From positions 578,856 to 642,855 of the forward strand of contig OY282374.1 of NCBI GenBank assembly GCA_958295815.1: a stretch of DNA of 64,000 bases. The letters are read 5' to 3'. Each line of letters opens with the position of its first letter. The first letter of the stretch is position 1. The stretch comes from Candidatus Poribacteria bacterium. Its GTDB lineage: Bacteria > Poribacteria > WGA-4E > WGA-3G. The position numbers were made by a program, and so were the translations under genes. Under the pieces are notes generated by a model. The model was given only the letters and a program-made list of their open reading frames with translations. It was not told the DNA's origin and did no database searches. Of the stretch, positions 25,951-33,926 are shown piece after piece.

Positions 25951-25979
25951 AGTATACCACTTATAGTGGCTCGTGTCAA
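25951..25979 (-). promoter_or_regulatory. Sigma70 promoter of the LamG-selenoprotein operon
   Basis: On the minus strand a perfect TTGACA (25979-25974), 17 bases, and TATACT (25956-25951). The spacer contains a CCACTATAAGTGG palindrome that could be an operator. The leader to the ATG is about 175 bases long. Confidence 0.65.
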
Positions 25980-25992
25980 ATCGAAACGTCGG

Positions 25993-26321
25993 CGTCATTC
26001 AGTTTTCCTGTAGGAGGGAACTCCGATTCCCGACTAATGCCACTCGCTACTTTCCCATTAAAATTGGCATAGTCCCATCTACGCTTAGAGACTTTACTAT
26101 AGTTGTAAACGACTCTGTTCTTCTTGAAAAAAAAGAGGCGTAAATCAAGGTCGTTTTGTTCTTCTGTAGGAGGGATCTCCGAATCCCGACAAAATCCTAC
26201 AGCACACCCCCGTGGTAGGCGAGGTTGCTAACATCGCCGGACACATCTGTTCGACGAGGTCCCCGTGCCTCGTCCTTTTCAAGATCTCTATAGTGTATAA
26301 GTAATTCTAAATTCTACTATA
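25993..26321. repeat. Cluster of dispersed short palindromic repeats
   Basis: From left to right: TGTAGGAGGGAACTCC type at 25993-26034; TGTAGGAGGGATCTCC type at 26165-26190; a GGCGAGG/ATCGCC hairpin at 26218-26238; a GACGAGG/CCTCGTC hairpin at 26253-26274 ending in CTTTTC; and the AAGTAATTCT element at 26292-26321. All have relatives elsewhere in the window. No gene is seen between 25980 and 26414. Confidence 0.7.
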
Positions 26322-26492
26322 AATGACCTTATGGACAAGCATCCGTAGATTGACAGAGTCGGCATCTCATGATAAAGTAGTCTTTACTTTACCGATATAT
26401 CGGAATCTTATTGAGGCAGACACACGAAAAACACGGATCGCTCTCCTAATTCTATTATAGCGTTTTACCAATCCCTACTGTTCACACTAATC

Positions 26493-27320
26493 TTGCTTCT
26501 GAACGGAACGGTTAACGCTGCGTTTGAGAATATTGAACTCATGGCGGGACCCATGGGGATGGGTGGCGCATACACGGCAGCAACGCATGATACGAGCGCA
26601 CTGATATGGAATCCAGCGGGTTTGGCACGACTGGCTGACTCAGAAATTGGTATTGGTTATCTGGATTTGTATGGTCTACTCGGTTATAGTTTTATAGGTG
26701 TGGCGCATCCAATTCGGAGGGGACAGACCGTCGGCGCAGCAATCCTCAATTCAAGCGATACAGAAGGACTTTCGCATGAAAGAATCGTACTGCTGTCCGC
26801 TGCGACTAGCGTGTGGGGGCAATTGCGAGTTGGTGTGAATACCAAATACTTTACCACTTCGGTTAATCTGGAACAGATGCCCTTAGGATCGGGAAGGGGT
26901 TGGGGCGTAGACCTCGGCACCCAGTATACCGTTATGAAGGACAGGATTAATATCGGGGTAGTGTTTCCAAACCTGTTCTCAAATTTGTCTTATCGCCGAC
27001 TTGAAGAAGCATCCTACGACGAGTCCCTCCTACGTGAATGGCGTGTCGGGGCTGTTATAAAGATTGATATACCAGACAGAAAATCGGACACTGTGTTAGC
27101 GGCTTTTGAGATAGCCAACGGCATACCCCTCATCGGCTGTGAATACCAGTACGGGGCTAAGCACGGCGAGTTTGCCGCTCGATTGGGCTGGCGGTTTACC
27201 GATGGACTCACCGCAGGATTTGGCTATCAGCGCGGCAATATAGGGTTAGATTACGCCTTTGTGAGTGGAAGATATGTCGGCTCACAGTCCTCGCTATTTT
27301 CAGTTCGGGTTTTCTATTGA
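26493..27320 (+). CDS. PorV/PorQ-like (UPF0164) outer-membrane beta-barrel protein, start uncertain
   Basis: About 275 residues. The segment LMAGPMGMGGAYTAATHDTSALIWNPAGLARL is the typical N-terminus of PorV/PorQ and UPF0164 outer-membrane proteins. The following strands alternate as in a FadL-like barrel and end with an aromatic (FSVRVFY). The TTG at 26493 is only a nominal start. The frame is open back to about 26415 and there encodes a signal-peptide-like stretch (YQSLLFTLILLLNGTVNAAF) without any ATG or GTG. Either a rare start such as ATT is used, or the 5' end is damaged. PorV proteins carry type IX secretion cargo in Bacteroidota; a similar role for the NYPNPFNPETW proteins here is inference. 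Confidence 0.75.
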   Translation: MLLNGTVNAAFENIELMAGPMGMGGAYTAATHDTSALIWNPAGLARLADSEIGIGYLDLYGLLGYSFIGVAHPIRRGQTVGAAILNSSDTEGLSHERIVLLSAATSVWGQLRVGVNTKYFTTSVNLEQMPLGSGRGWGVDLGTQYTVMKDRINIGVVFPNLFSNLSYRRLEEASYDESLLREWRVGAVIKIDIPDRKSDTVLAAFEIANGIPLIGCEYQYGAKHGEFAARLGWRFTDGLTAGFGYQRGNIGLDYAFVSGRYVGSQSSLFSVRVFY

Positions 27321-27566
27321 TTTTTGATAAAATTAATGGTAAACTGTCAATAATAACGTGAGTTCGATTAAAAGTAGTAGGCACACTCCGTGTGCCGTAA
27401 CAGACCCGTTTCCTGTAGCGTAAACTGTTAGTTTGCGCGCATACCATACAAACTAAGAGAGCTACTACAACGGATAGCTCGCGAAATGCCTATGTCGAGC
27501 TCCGTTATAATAGGTTTGTTAGGTATGAAACTCTTGGCTGAATTTAGGTAAAAAGGAGATAGGACA

Positions 27567-27797
27567 ATGGAAAATTCGACTACGGTCCAGGAAATTGTGG
27601 AACAAATAGAAAAACTCACGACTGGGCAACAGAAACAAGTTTTGGATTTCGCGCTGGAACTTTCAGGTGAGTTGCCAGAAGGAACTCCGATTAAGGAACT
27701 ACTTAAATTTGCAGGCACGATTCCGCCAGAGGATCTTGAACAGATGAAACAAGCAATTGAAGAAGGGTGTGAGCAGGTCCATGTTCCAGAGTGGTAG
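27567..27797 (+). CDS. Antitoxin-like small protein (DUF2281/VapB-like C-terminus), no toxin partner
   Basis: 76 residues. The first half (VQEIVEQIEKLTTGQQKQVLDFALEL) is the regular helix found in many small antitoxin-like proteins. The tail (FAGTIPPEDLEQMKQAIEEGCEQVHVPEW) is like the toxin-binding end of VapB-type antitoxins. The ribosome site AAGGAG is clear. Normally a PIN toxin follows directly, but the next gene is a convergent E2, so this copy looks orphan. Function as a free antitoxin, or as the remnant of a pair, is inferred. Confidence 0.65.
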   Translation: MENSTTVQEIVEQIEKLTTGQQKQVLDFALELSGELPEGTPIKELLKFAGTIPPEDLEQMKQAIEEGCEQVHVPEW

Positions 27798-27817
27798 AAA
27801 TCCTACCCACAACCTAA

Positions 27818-29164
27818 TCACACCAACAAAAGATACGGATCTTGAATATAGCCAGCAACAGTTTGCAAGAACTGCGCTGCAGGTGCGCCATCTATCACAC
27901 GATGGTCGAACGTTAAGCTTAGTGTCAGCATGCTCCGAATAGCGATCTCATCGTCGTGAACGACCGGTTTCTTCAGAATTCGTCCCACCCCAAGAATAGC
28001 ACTCTCCGGCGGATTAATAATAGGCGTAAACGCATCAATCCCAAAGTTTCCGAGATTTGTGATCGTAAAGGAACCACCTTGAAGTTCACCGGGTGATAGC
28101 TGATTGCTACGTGCCCGTTCAGCAAAACCTCTTACCTGTGCAGAGATCTCTGATAACCTCTCCTTATCTGCATTTTGGACTACTGGGACCACCAACCCAT
28201 CTTCCAAAGCGACTGCCACCCCGATATTAATTTCCGATAATAGGTGAATCCCGTCATCTGTAAGCGTTGCATTGAGTCGCGGATGATCCCGCAAAGCGTT
28301 TGCAACGGCTTTCACAAGCAGATCGGTGTAGGTAAGACTTACCTCTTTCGCTTGTAGTTTGTCGTTAAGCATACCCCGTAATTCGACGAAGGCGGTTGCG
28401 TCAACTTCTGTATGGAGTGTGACGCTGGCGTTCGTTTGGACACTTAAGCTCATCCGTTCTGCGATAATTTCACGGATGCCACTCATAGGAATAACTTCTG
28501 TTGCCTGCTGCGGGGTCGCCGTTTCTACAACAGAAGGAGTCGGTGGAGCAGCTGCACTTGCTTGTAACACATCGTCGCGGACAATTCTGCCTTCGGGACC
28601 GGAACCGATGATTGCGGTGAGGTCGAGTCCGTGTTCTTTCGCTAAACGCCGTGCTAAAGGTGATGCCTTGAGGCGTGTGTCTTCGGTGGGTGCTTCTCCT
28701 CTCAAGTCGATATACCGCTGGACATCGCTTTCAAGAATACGTCCGCCGGGTCCGGAGGCTTGAACCTGTGTCAAGTCGATGGCGAGTTTTTCAGCGAGCT
28801 GACGTGCTGCTGGAGAGGCTTTTACATCAGCAGTTGTCGGTGCTGATGTCTCCTTCGGTGCTTCGGGTTGTGTGGGTGCTGGTTGTTCTGTAGTGGCATC
28901 TATTTCAACCCGTGCCACCTCCTCACCCGGTGCCCCGATGATCGCTAAGATAGCGTTGACAGGGACATTAGTGCCCTCCTCGGCAATCAACTGAGCGATA
29001 ACACCGTCGGTAGGGGATTCCTGTTCATGGACTACCTTGTCGGTTTCGATCTCAAGCAGGGGTTGTCCCTGCGTGATGGTATCACCTTCTTTGACGAGCC
29101 ACTTACCGATTTTCCCTTTCGTCATTGTCTGATCCATCTGAAGCATTCGCAATTCAACTGCCAT
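27818..29164 (-). CDS. Dihydrolipoamide acyltransferase (E2) of a 2-oxoacid dehydrogenase complex
   Basis: 448 residues from the ATG at 29164, where the lipoyl domain begins (MAVELRMLQMDQTMTKGKIGKW). The lipoyl lysine is K43 in IETDKVVHE. After an Ala/Pro/Thr linker come two peripheral-subunit-binding domains (SPAARQLAEKLAIDL and SPLARRLAKEHGLDL). A catalytic acyltransferase core ends in the TFDHRVIDGAPAAQFL active site (HxxxDG). It should form the core of a pyruvate, branched-chain or acetoin dehydrogenase. E1 and E3 genes are not adjacent. The 110-base leader just before its ATG is repeated before the Gfo/Idh gene at 30726. Confidence 0.92.
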   Translation of the reverse strand: MAVELRMLQMDQTMTKGKIGKWLVKEGDTITQGQPLLEIETDKVVHEQESPTDGVIAQLIAEEGTNVPVNAILAIIGAPGEEVARVEIDATTEQPAPTQPEAPKETSAPTTADVKASPAARQLAEKLAIDLTQVQASGPGGRILESDVQRYIDLRGEAPTEDTRLKASPLARRLAKEHGLDLTAIIGSGPEGRIVRDDVLQASAAAPPTPSVVETATPQQATEVIPMSGIREIIAERMSLSVQTNASVTLHTEVDATAFVELRGMLNDKLQAKEVSLTYTDLLVKAVANALRDHPRLNATLTDDGIHLLSEINIGVAVALEDGLVVPVVQNADKERLSEISAQVRGFAERARSNQLSPGELQGGSFTITNLGNFGIDAFTPIINPPESAILGVGRILKKPVVHDDEIAIRSMLTLSLTFDHRVIDGAPAAQFLQTVAGYIQDPYLLLV

Positions 29165-29280
29165 ATTTTTGATTTTCCTTGCCGTTCGATAAGGCTGATT
29201 TAGGGGGAACGGTTTTCTCCGTATGTTCAACCCGGCGCGATGCTTGGGCTAACGCGCTCTGGCTAATTCCTGTTTCTAAT
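29165..29280 (-). ncRNA. Conserved structured 5' leader, copy 1 (before E2)
   Basis: Runs up to the E2 ATG and is visibly similar to 30727-30838, with identical blocks GTTCGATAAGGCTG, CTCCGTAT and CCCGGCGCGAT (plus-strand reading). On the mRNA strand three stems fit: GCGCG/CGCGC (29257-29253 with 29239-29235, 13-base loop), GGUUGA/UCAGCC (29232-29227 with 29198-29193), and inside the latter GGAG/UUCC with a 7-base loop. The GGUUGA stem uses a G-U pair that would be a C-A mismatch on the other strand, so the E2-sense strand is the folded one. AAGGAAAA near the ATG could be its ribosome site. Confidence 0.55.
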
Positions 29281-29351
29281 TTTCTTTTCGATTTAATAAG
29301 ACCCGTTTTGTGGAAACTGATAGAGAACCGACGGCTATTTCGTCGGTAAAA

Positions 29352-29648
29352 TTATGAGTGTGCCTCGATCAATTCAATCAACAGTTCGACATTCGCATCC
29401 TTTTCAATAATAAGGGCAAATTTCTGGTATTCGTCTCCTTTGAAAATTGCCTGAATAAACGGACTAAATCCGATCAGAAGTTGGCTGCCCAAAAAGTTAA
29501 GCGGTTTACCGGTCTCTAAGAAGATAATCGCTGGAGCCGTCAAACCTCGCCGCACAATCCACGTCGCCACCTTCTCAAGTAGGGCGCGCTGTTCGGGTTC
29601 CGGAATATCCTCAAGAACAACTGGTATTTCGGGGTTTGGGTCGAACAT
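29352..29648 (-). CDS. Small conserved-looking protein of unknown function
   Basis: 98 residues, soluble, acidic. Begins MFDPNPEIPVVLEDIPEPEQRALLEKVATWIVRRGLTAPA and continues with IIFLETGKPLNFLGSQLLIGFSPFIQAIF, a pattern of helices around a nonpolar core. No family recognised. It is 37 bases after the Gfo/Idh stop, on the same strand, so probably in its operon. No strong ribosome site is seen. The frame length and amphipathic pattern favour a real gene. Confidence 0.6.
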   Translation of the reverse strand: MFDPNPEIPVVLEDIPEPEQRALLEKVATWIVRRGLTAPAIIFLETGKPLNFLGSQLLIGFSPFIQAIFKGDEYQKFALIIEKDANVELLIELIEAHS

Positions 29649-29685
29649 GATTTATAGCTATCGAGGCACCACTTACTTTAGTGCC

Positions 29686-30726
29686 TTAGATCTCCAAGTC
29701 GCTGAGGTAATCGGTGATCTGTTTCGGCTGCCCATCAAGCGTTGTTTCCATCGCAGCGATGACCAAAACAAAACTTTTGATGTTATCCTCAACTCGTGTA
29801 TCGGAAGGTTCACCGCCGTCAAGCCAATTCAGGAATTCGTCAAACAGGTGCTGATGTGCCTGATAGGGGATTGCGGGTGCCTCATAGACTTCTGTTTCCC
29901 CGCCAACGCGGTGGATCGTCATCTGGTTTCCGCCTGCGATTTCGACGGCACCCTCTTCAAACTCGGCGCGGTAGTGTTCATGGTTCCAGCAGTTGACGAT
30001 GCCTGCTGACGAACTGTTACCTTCGTAAGAGGTGTGCACACCGTTGTCCATCCGCATCATATAGAACCCACTGGAGTAGTGTTGGAAGCTTGACCATTCT
30101 GGATTCCATCCAAATCCGATCAGAGTTTCACAATCCCCGCCAGAGAGGAAACGGAGCATGTCTAAGTGGTGGACAGAGCCTTCAAACAGGAGCCCGAAAT
30201 CCATATCGTGCCGCCATGCTCTACCCCAGGAGAGATAACGCCGGTAATCACATGCGTATCTGCCTACAATGTGCTGGAGCCGTCCCAATCTACCTTCGTC
30301 CCGGATGCGAATTAATTCCTGTTTATTGTCGGCATAGCGGTAGTTTTGAATGATGGCACACGGCAATCCGGTCTTCTGTGAGGTGCGAACCATTGCTTTT
30401 GCTGCATCCAGTGTATCTGCAATCGGTTTTTCGCAGATAACAGGCATTCCGTTTTCCATGGCAGCAATCGCGGCGGGACTGTGAAATTGCGGCGGGACAG
30501 CGATACCACAGAAGTCCGCTTTTACGGTTGCACAAGCTTCATTAAAGTCTGTGAAAAGTTGTGAATTGCTGAGTCCGAGTGCTTCGCCTTGTGCTGTGAG
30601 AACGTCTGTACTCACATCTGCCAAACCGACGATTTCTATCCGGTCGCTGAAATTGGTGGTGAAATTATTAATCCAGCCACCTGCCATACCACTGCCACCA
30701 ATCATCAAACATGTCTGTTTTGCCAT
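29686..30726 (-). CDS. Gfo/Idh/MocA family NAD(P)-dependent oxidoreductase
   Basis: 346 residues. A Rossmann domain starts CLMIGGSGMAGGWIN, which is a slightly unusual glycine loop. PVICEKPIADTLDAAKAM provides the conserved EKP motif with the catalytic lysine. The C-terminal alpha/beta domain has GRYACDYRRYLSWGRAWRHDMDFGLLFEGSVHHLDMLRFL, with the usual histidines. Such enzymes oxidise or reduce sugars, inositols or related compounds in the cytoplasm; the substrate is unknown. The leader directly before its ATG is a second copy of the element found before the E2 gene, although the two proteins are unrelated. Confidence 0.9.
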   Translation of the reverse strand: MAKQTCLMIGGSGMAGGWINNFTTNFSDRIEIVGLADVSTDVLTAQGEALGLSNSQLFTDFNEACATVKADFCGIAVPPQFHSPAAIAAMENGMPVICEKPIADTLDAAKAMVRTSQKTGLPCAIIQNYRYADNKQELIRIRDEGRLGRLQHIVGRYACDYRRYLSWGRAWRHDMDFGLLFEGSVHHLDMLRFLSGGDCETLIGFGWNPEWSSFQHYSSGFYMMRMDNGVHTSYEGNSSSAGIVNCWNHEHYRAEFEEGAVEIAGGNQMTIHRVGGETEVYEAPAIPYQAHQHLFDEFLNWLDGGEPSDTRVEDNIKSFVLVIAAMETTLDGQPKQITDYLSDLEI

Positions 30727-30838
30727 ACTTTTAACTTTCCTTGCGGTTCGATAAGGCTGGTTTTACAGGAGCGATCATCTCCGTATATCCAGCCCGGCGC
30801 GATACTTGAGTTTCCGCGCGCTGACTAACTTCTAATTT
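30727..30838 (-). ncRNA. Conserved structured 5' leader, copy 2 (before Gfo/Idh)
   Basis: Same element as 29165-29280. Stems on the mRNA strand: GCGCG/CGCGC (30819-30815 with 30801-30797, 13-base loop), GGCUGG/CCAGCC (30794-30789 with 30760-30755), and the inner GGAG/CUCC (30782-30779 with 30771-30768, 7-base loop). Compared with copy 1, one G-C pair becomes A-U, a compensatory change, and all loop lengths but the outer ones stay equal. It ends with CAAGGAAAG a few bases before the ATG. Confidence 0.55.
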
Positions 30839-30897
30839 TGGGGTTATAGTAAAAAAACAAAAAAGCGTTGTGCTGATAATATGCGCCTACTCGGACG

Positions 30898-31407
30898 TTA
30901 GTGTGATTTTTGCATCAGTTTGCCGCGTAAGACGTAATCATCTTTACCATGTCGGACACGTTCAAATTCGGCTTCCGTAGCCTCACGCCGCACTATGGCG
31001 GGGACTCCCATGGCAATCGACCCTGGTGGAATCTCCTGCCCTTCACGGACGAGCGTGCCAGCGGCGACAATAGCGCGTTCACCGATTATTGAACCTGTTA
31101 AGAGAATCGCACCCATACCGATGAGTGCTTCGTTGCCGATAGTGCAGCTGTGAAGAATCGCACCGTGACCAATCGTAACGTCATCGCCGATAAGACATGG
31201 AATTTCTTTGTCCATGTGTATCACTGTACCGTCCTGAACGTTGGTACGGCACCCGATTCGGATCGGTTCTAAATCACCACGGAGTACGGTGTTAAACCAG
31301 ATACTTGATTCTTCACCAATTGTTACATCGCCAATAATCATCGCCCCTGCAGCAACGAAAACGGATGGGTGTACATCTGGTGTTATACCTTCATATTCTA
31401 TTAACAT
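30898..31407 (-). CDS. Gamma-carbonic anhydrase family / YrdA-like hexapeptide-repeat protein
   Basis: 169 residues from the ATG at 31407, preceded by GAAGGAAAA. Left-handed beta-helix of hexapeptide repeats: HPSVFVAAGAMIIGDVTIGEESSIWFNTVLRGD, then TNVQDGTVIHMD and IGHGAILHSCTIGNEALIGMGA. The three histidines that bind zinc or iron in gamma-class enzymes are visible as IHMD, GHGA and LHSC. It acts as a trimer in the cytoplasm. True carbonic anhydrase activity is not certain in this family; acetyltransferase-like or binding roles occur. It stands alone between the Gfo/Idh leader and the ABC permease. Confidence 0.88.
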   Translation of the reverse strand: MLIEYEGITPDVHPSVFVAAGAMIIGDVTIGEESSIWFNTVLRGDLEPIRIGCRTNVQDGTVIHMDKEIPCLIGDDVTIGHGAILHSCTIGNEALIGMGAILLTGSIIGERAIVAAGTLVREGQEIPPGSIAMGVPAIVRREATEAEFERVRHGKDDYVLRGKLMQKSH

Positions 31408-31467
31408 TTTTCCTTCTTTCTTACACACTTGGAAATAGGCGAACCCGCAAATCTTGCCAAGCTAAAC

Positions 31468-33108
31468 CTATTGTTGTGCAACTAACAACTTACCGAGATT
31501 ACTTATTCCCCACCTATAAGACATCAAAAGTACACTCGCGAGGACGAGTACCAGTCCAATAAACACGATGAAGCTCTGCGTGTACCACGCTATTATAGGT
31601 GCGATAATGAGTATTATATCAATAATGAGTGTCACAGTGAAGGTTAAAATTCGCAAGAACGGTTTCGGTTGATGTGTCAGCTCTGCCATCCACGGCAATG
31701 TGCCAATCATCGTATTCACTCCGCATCCTGCTGGAAGCGTTATAATAGGGGTTAGTAGCACAGGTATCCAAGTATTCTGCGGAATTCGGAGCAGATAGAT
31801 GACGATTAGGGACCAAAATTCCGCATAGACCAAAGCACAGAGCAACGCAGTTAGGAATTTACTTGTGAATACAAGTTTCGATGTGACGGGTGCCGCTTTC
31901 AGCATCCACCATGTTTTCGATTCATCACGAAGTCCGTTACAACTGATACCGAAGGTAATAAGGAGACCATAAAGTACGATCTGTACGGTGAGAATCTGAG
32001 CGGTGTTCGCATCCGACCCACTCCCTTGTACAAATAAGATGCCGATGTGGACCACCAAATAGAGCGTGATCATCATAATGGCGATGAGTCGTCCAGTGTG
32101 TCTGACAAAGATAAGAAAGTCTTTTAACATCATCGCCTGTATCGGACTGCGTCCGAGTGTAAGGACGATACTTTTTAGGTTCGAGGTTGTAGTAGCATCG
32201 GTGTCAGTTCGTGCGGGTTTGCGTTTGGCTTTTAATTGCCGGATATTTTCCCAGCCCCGCTGATAAATCTGTTGTGCTGTAAGTGTTGCCAATCCCACGG
32301 AGGCGAGACCCACGCTGCATCCACCAAGTACCCATCTTAATCGGATTCCCAGAGTGGATTCAGTCGTCCAACTCAACAGAAGTCTCCCCATCCATTCATG
32401 TGGATACCACGTAGCAGCCGCATCTGTTGCGCCAGTAGAAGCCCAATTGAGCAAATATTGATTTATCGGTGTTGATTCAAGTCCAGTAAACAGCGCCAAC
32501 GATATTAGAAACCCCAGCGTCACACCAATCGCAGTACCAAGTGCTTTAAGTGTTGTGAGAAGTCCACCCGATGAGAAGAAGCGTGCGATTACCATCATGC
32601 TGATCGTAACGTAGCTTGCGATTATTATGAGAAGGCACAAACACGCCGGAAACAGTGCTACATAAAAATGCCATGGAAGTTCGTAGATCACGCCAAAAGC
32701 GACCCACGGTGGTCCTAAAAAGCAGAGGATACTAAGGAAACGCGTGATAGTGAGGTGAATGAACTGGTAGCCGAAGATTGCTACCGGTTGGATAGGTGCA
32801 GCGTGTAATAACGCTGTTTCCGGTGCTTCATATAGAATTTTCAACGAGCTTTCCATCAATTCTTTTGCAACAATGATAATCCCAAAGGTCATGAATCCAT
32901 TAATTACGCCTAACATGAGAGCGGGTTCTGCCTCAGTCAACCGCAAATGGGTAAAAAGGGAACTGCCCAACACCGATAGCGCGATAACAAAAATAAGGTA
33001 ACCGACACCCTTTAAGATGTTCTTACGCCATCCCTCTCGACCGTGTTTAAGGCTATTCACCCACTTTTGCCAATCTGCTTTTAGAAGGATTTTAATATTT
33101 TTTAACAT
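31468..33108 (-). CDS. ABC-2-type exporter permease
   Basis: 546 residues with roughly a dozen hydrophobic segments in two halves split by a charged stretch near 290-320 (KAKRKPARTDTDATT). The beginning (LKNIKILLKADWQKWVNSL) is cytoplasmic. The pattern and the ATPase gene beside it fit an ABC-2-like exporter subunit of the long type. The substrate is unknown. It is the third gene of the operon PspA - ATPase - permease, 59 bases after the ATPase stop. There are no residues that identify the cargo. Confidence 0.8.
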   Translation of the reverse strand: MLKNIKILLKADWQKWVNSLKHGREGWRKNILKGVGYLIFVIALSVLGSSLFTHLRLTEAEPALMLGVINGFMTFGIIIVAKELMESSLKILYEAPETALLHAAPIQPVAIFGYQFIHLTITRFLSILCFLGPPWVAFGVIYELPWHFYVALFPACLCLLIIIASYVTISMMVIARFFSSGGLLTTLKALGTAIGVTLGFLISLALFTGLESTPINQYLLNWASTGATDAAATWYPHEWMGRLLLSWTTESTLGIRLRWVLGGCSVGLASVGLATLTAQQIYQRGWENIRQLKAKRKPARTDTDATTTSNLKSIVLTLGRSPIQAMMLKDFLIFVRHTGRLIAIMMITLYLVVHIGILFVQGSGSDANTAQILTVQIVLYGLLITFGISCNGLRDESKTWWMLKAAPVTSKLVFTSKFLTALLCALVYAEFWSLIVIYLLRIPQNTWIPVLLTPIITLPAGCGVNTMIGTLPWMAELTHQPKPFLRILTFTVTLIIDIILIIAPIIAWYTQSFIVFIGLVLVLASVLLMSYRWGISNLGKLLVAQQ

Positions 33109-33167
33109 TTGGGTTTCTGGATAATTGGTGTGGTTGGAGACCTTACTATCAAAAGAGCGTCCTTGAT

Positions 33168-33926
33168 TTACGCATCTGCTGTAAGGTCGAGAAAAATATC
33201 CTCTAATGTCTGGGTTTGGTGCTGGTCTGTGTCTGTCGGTTGTGTGTGGAGTTCCTGCTTCTTCTGCTGTAATTCTGCGAGTGTCCCGATAGCGATAAGT
33301 TGACCTTTGCTGATAATACCGACCCGATCACAAATGCGTTCGGCTATTTCGAGGATATGTGTTGTCATAAAGACAGTGCATCCCAGTTCGCAGCGTTGTC
33401 GTAAAATTTCCCTGACGGTGCGGGCACTTCTCGGATCCAACCCACTGGTGGGTTCGTCGAGAAAAAGGATCTGCGGGTGATGCACGAGAAGTGAGATGAG
33501 CAGAATTTTCTTCTGCATACCGTAAGAATAAGCCTTAATCTGGTCGTCAGCAGCGTCAACAAGTTCAAGTTGTTCGAGTAGTGTTTCCATCTCATCTTCG
33601 GCTGTCTTGGGTGGCACTTCATATAAATCAGCAATCATACGGACAAATTGTCTACCCGTCAACGCTTCGTAGAGTTGTGGTGTGTCCGGCATCAATCCAA
33701 GAATTGCCTTTGCCTGTAGACTTTGCTTCTGAATGTCGTACCCACCAAGCGTTGCGGTACCCGATGTCGGACGGAGTAAGCCTGTGAGCATATTGATTGT
33801 TGTTGTTTTCCCTGCCCCGTTGGGTCCCAGAAACCCAAATATTTCACCAGACTCTACCTGTAGCGTCAGGGCATCTACAGCACGCAATTTGCCGAAATAT
33901 TTCGTCAGGTTCGAGATCTCAATCAT
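33168..33926 (-). CDS. ABC transporter ATP-binding protein
   Basis: 252 residues with a complete set of motifs: Walker A GPNGAGKTT near residue 36, Q-loop region LGLMPDTPQLYEAL, signature SYGMQKK, Walker B ILFLDEPTSGLD, and the H-loop in TTHILE. It belongs to the CcmA/NatA-type exporter ATPases. It sits under the inner membrane and powers the permease encoded next. Its start overlaps the end of the PspA-like gene by eight bases. Confidence 0.93.
   Translation of the reverse strand: MIEISNLTKYFGKLRAVDALTLQVESGEIFGFLGPNGAGKTTTINMLTGLLRPTSGTATLGGYDIQKQSLQAKAILGLMPDTPQLYEALTGRQFVRMIADLYEVPPKTAEDEMETLLEQLELVDAADDQIKAYSYGMQKKILLISLLVHHPQILFLDEPTSGLDPRSARTVREILRQRCELGCTVFMTTHILEIAERICDRVGIISKGQLIAIGTLAELQQKKQELHTQPTDTDQHQTQTLEDIFLDLTADA

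Noticed and set aside
30740..30760. GGTTCGATAAGGC as part of a tRNA T-arm
   Set aside because: No matching acceptor, D or anticodon stems; the segment belongs to the repeated leader element.
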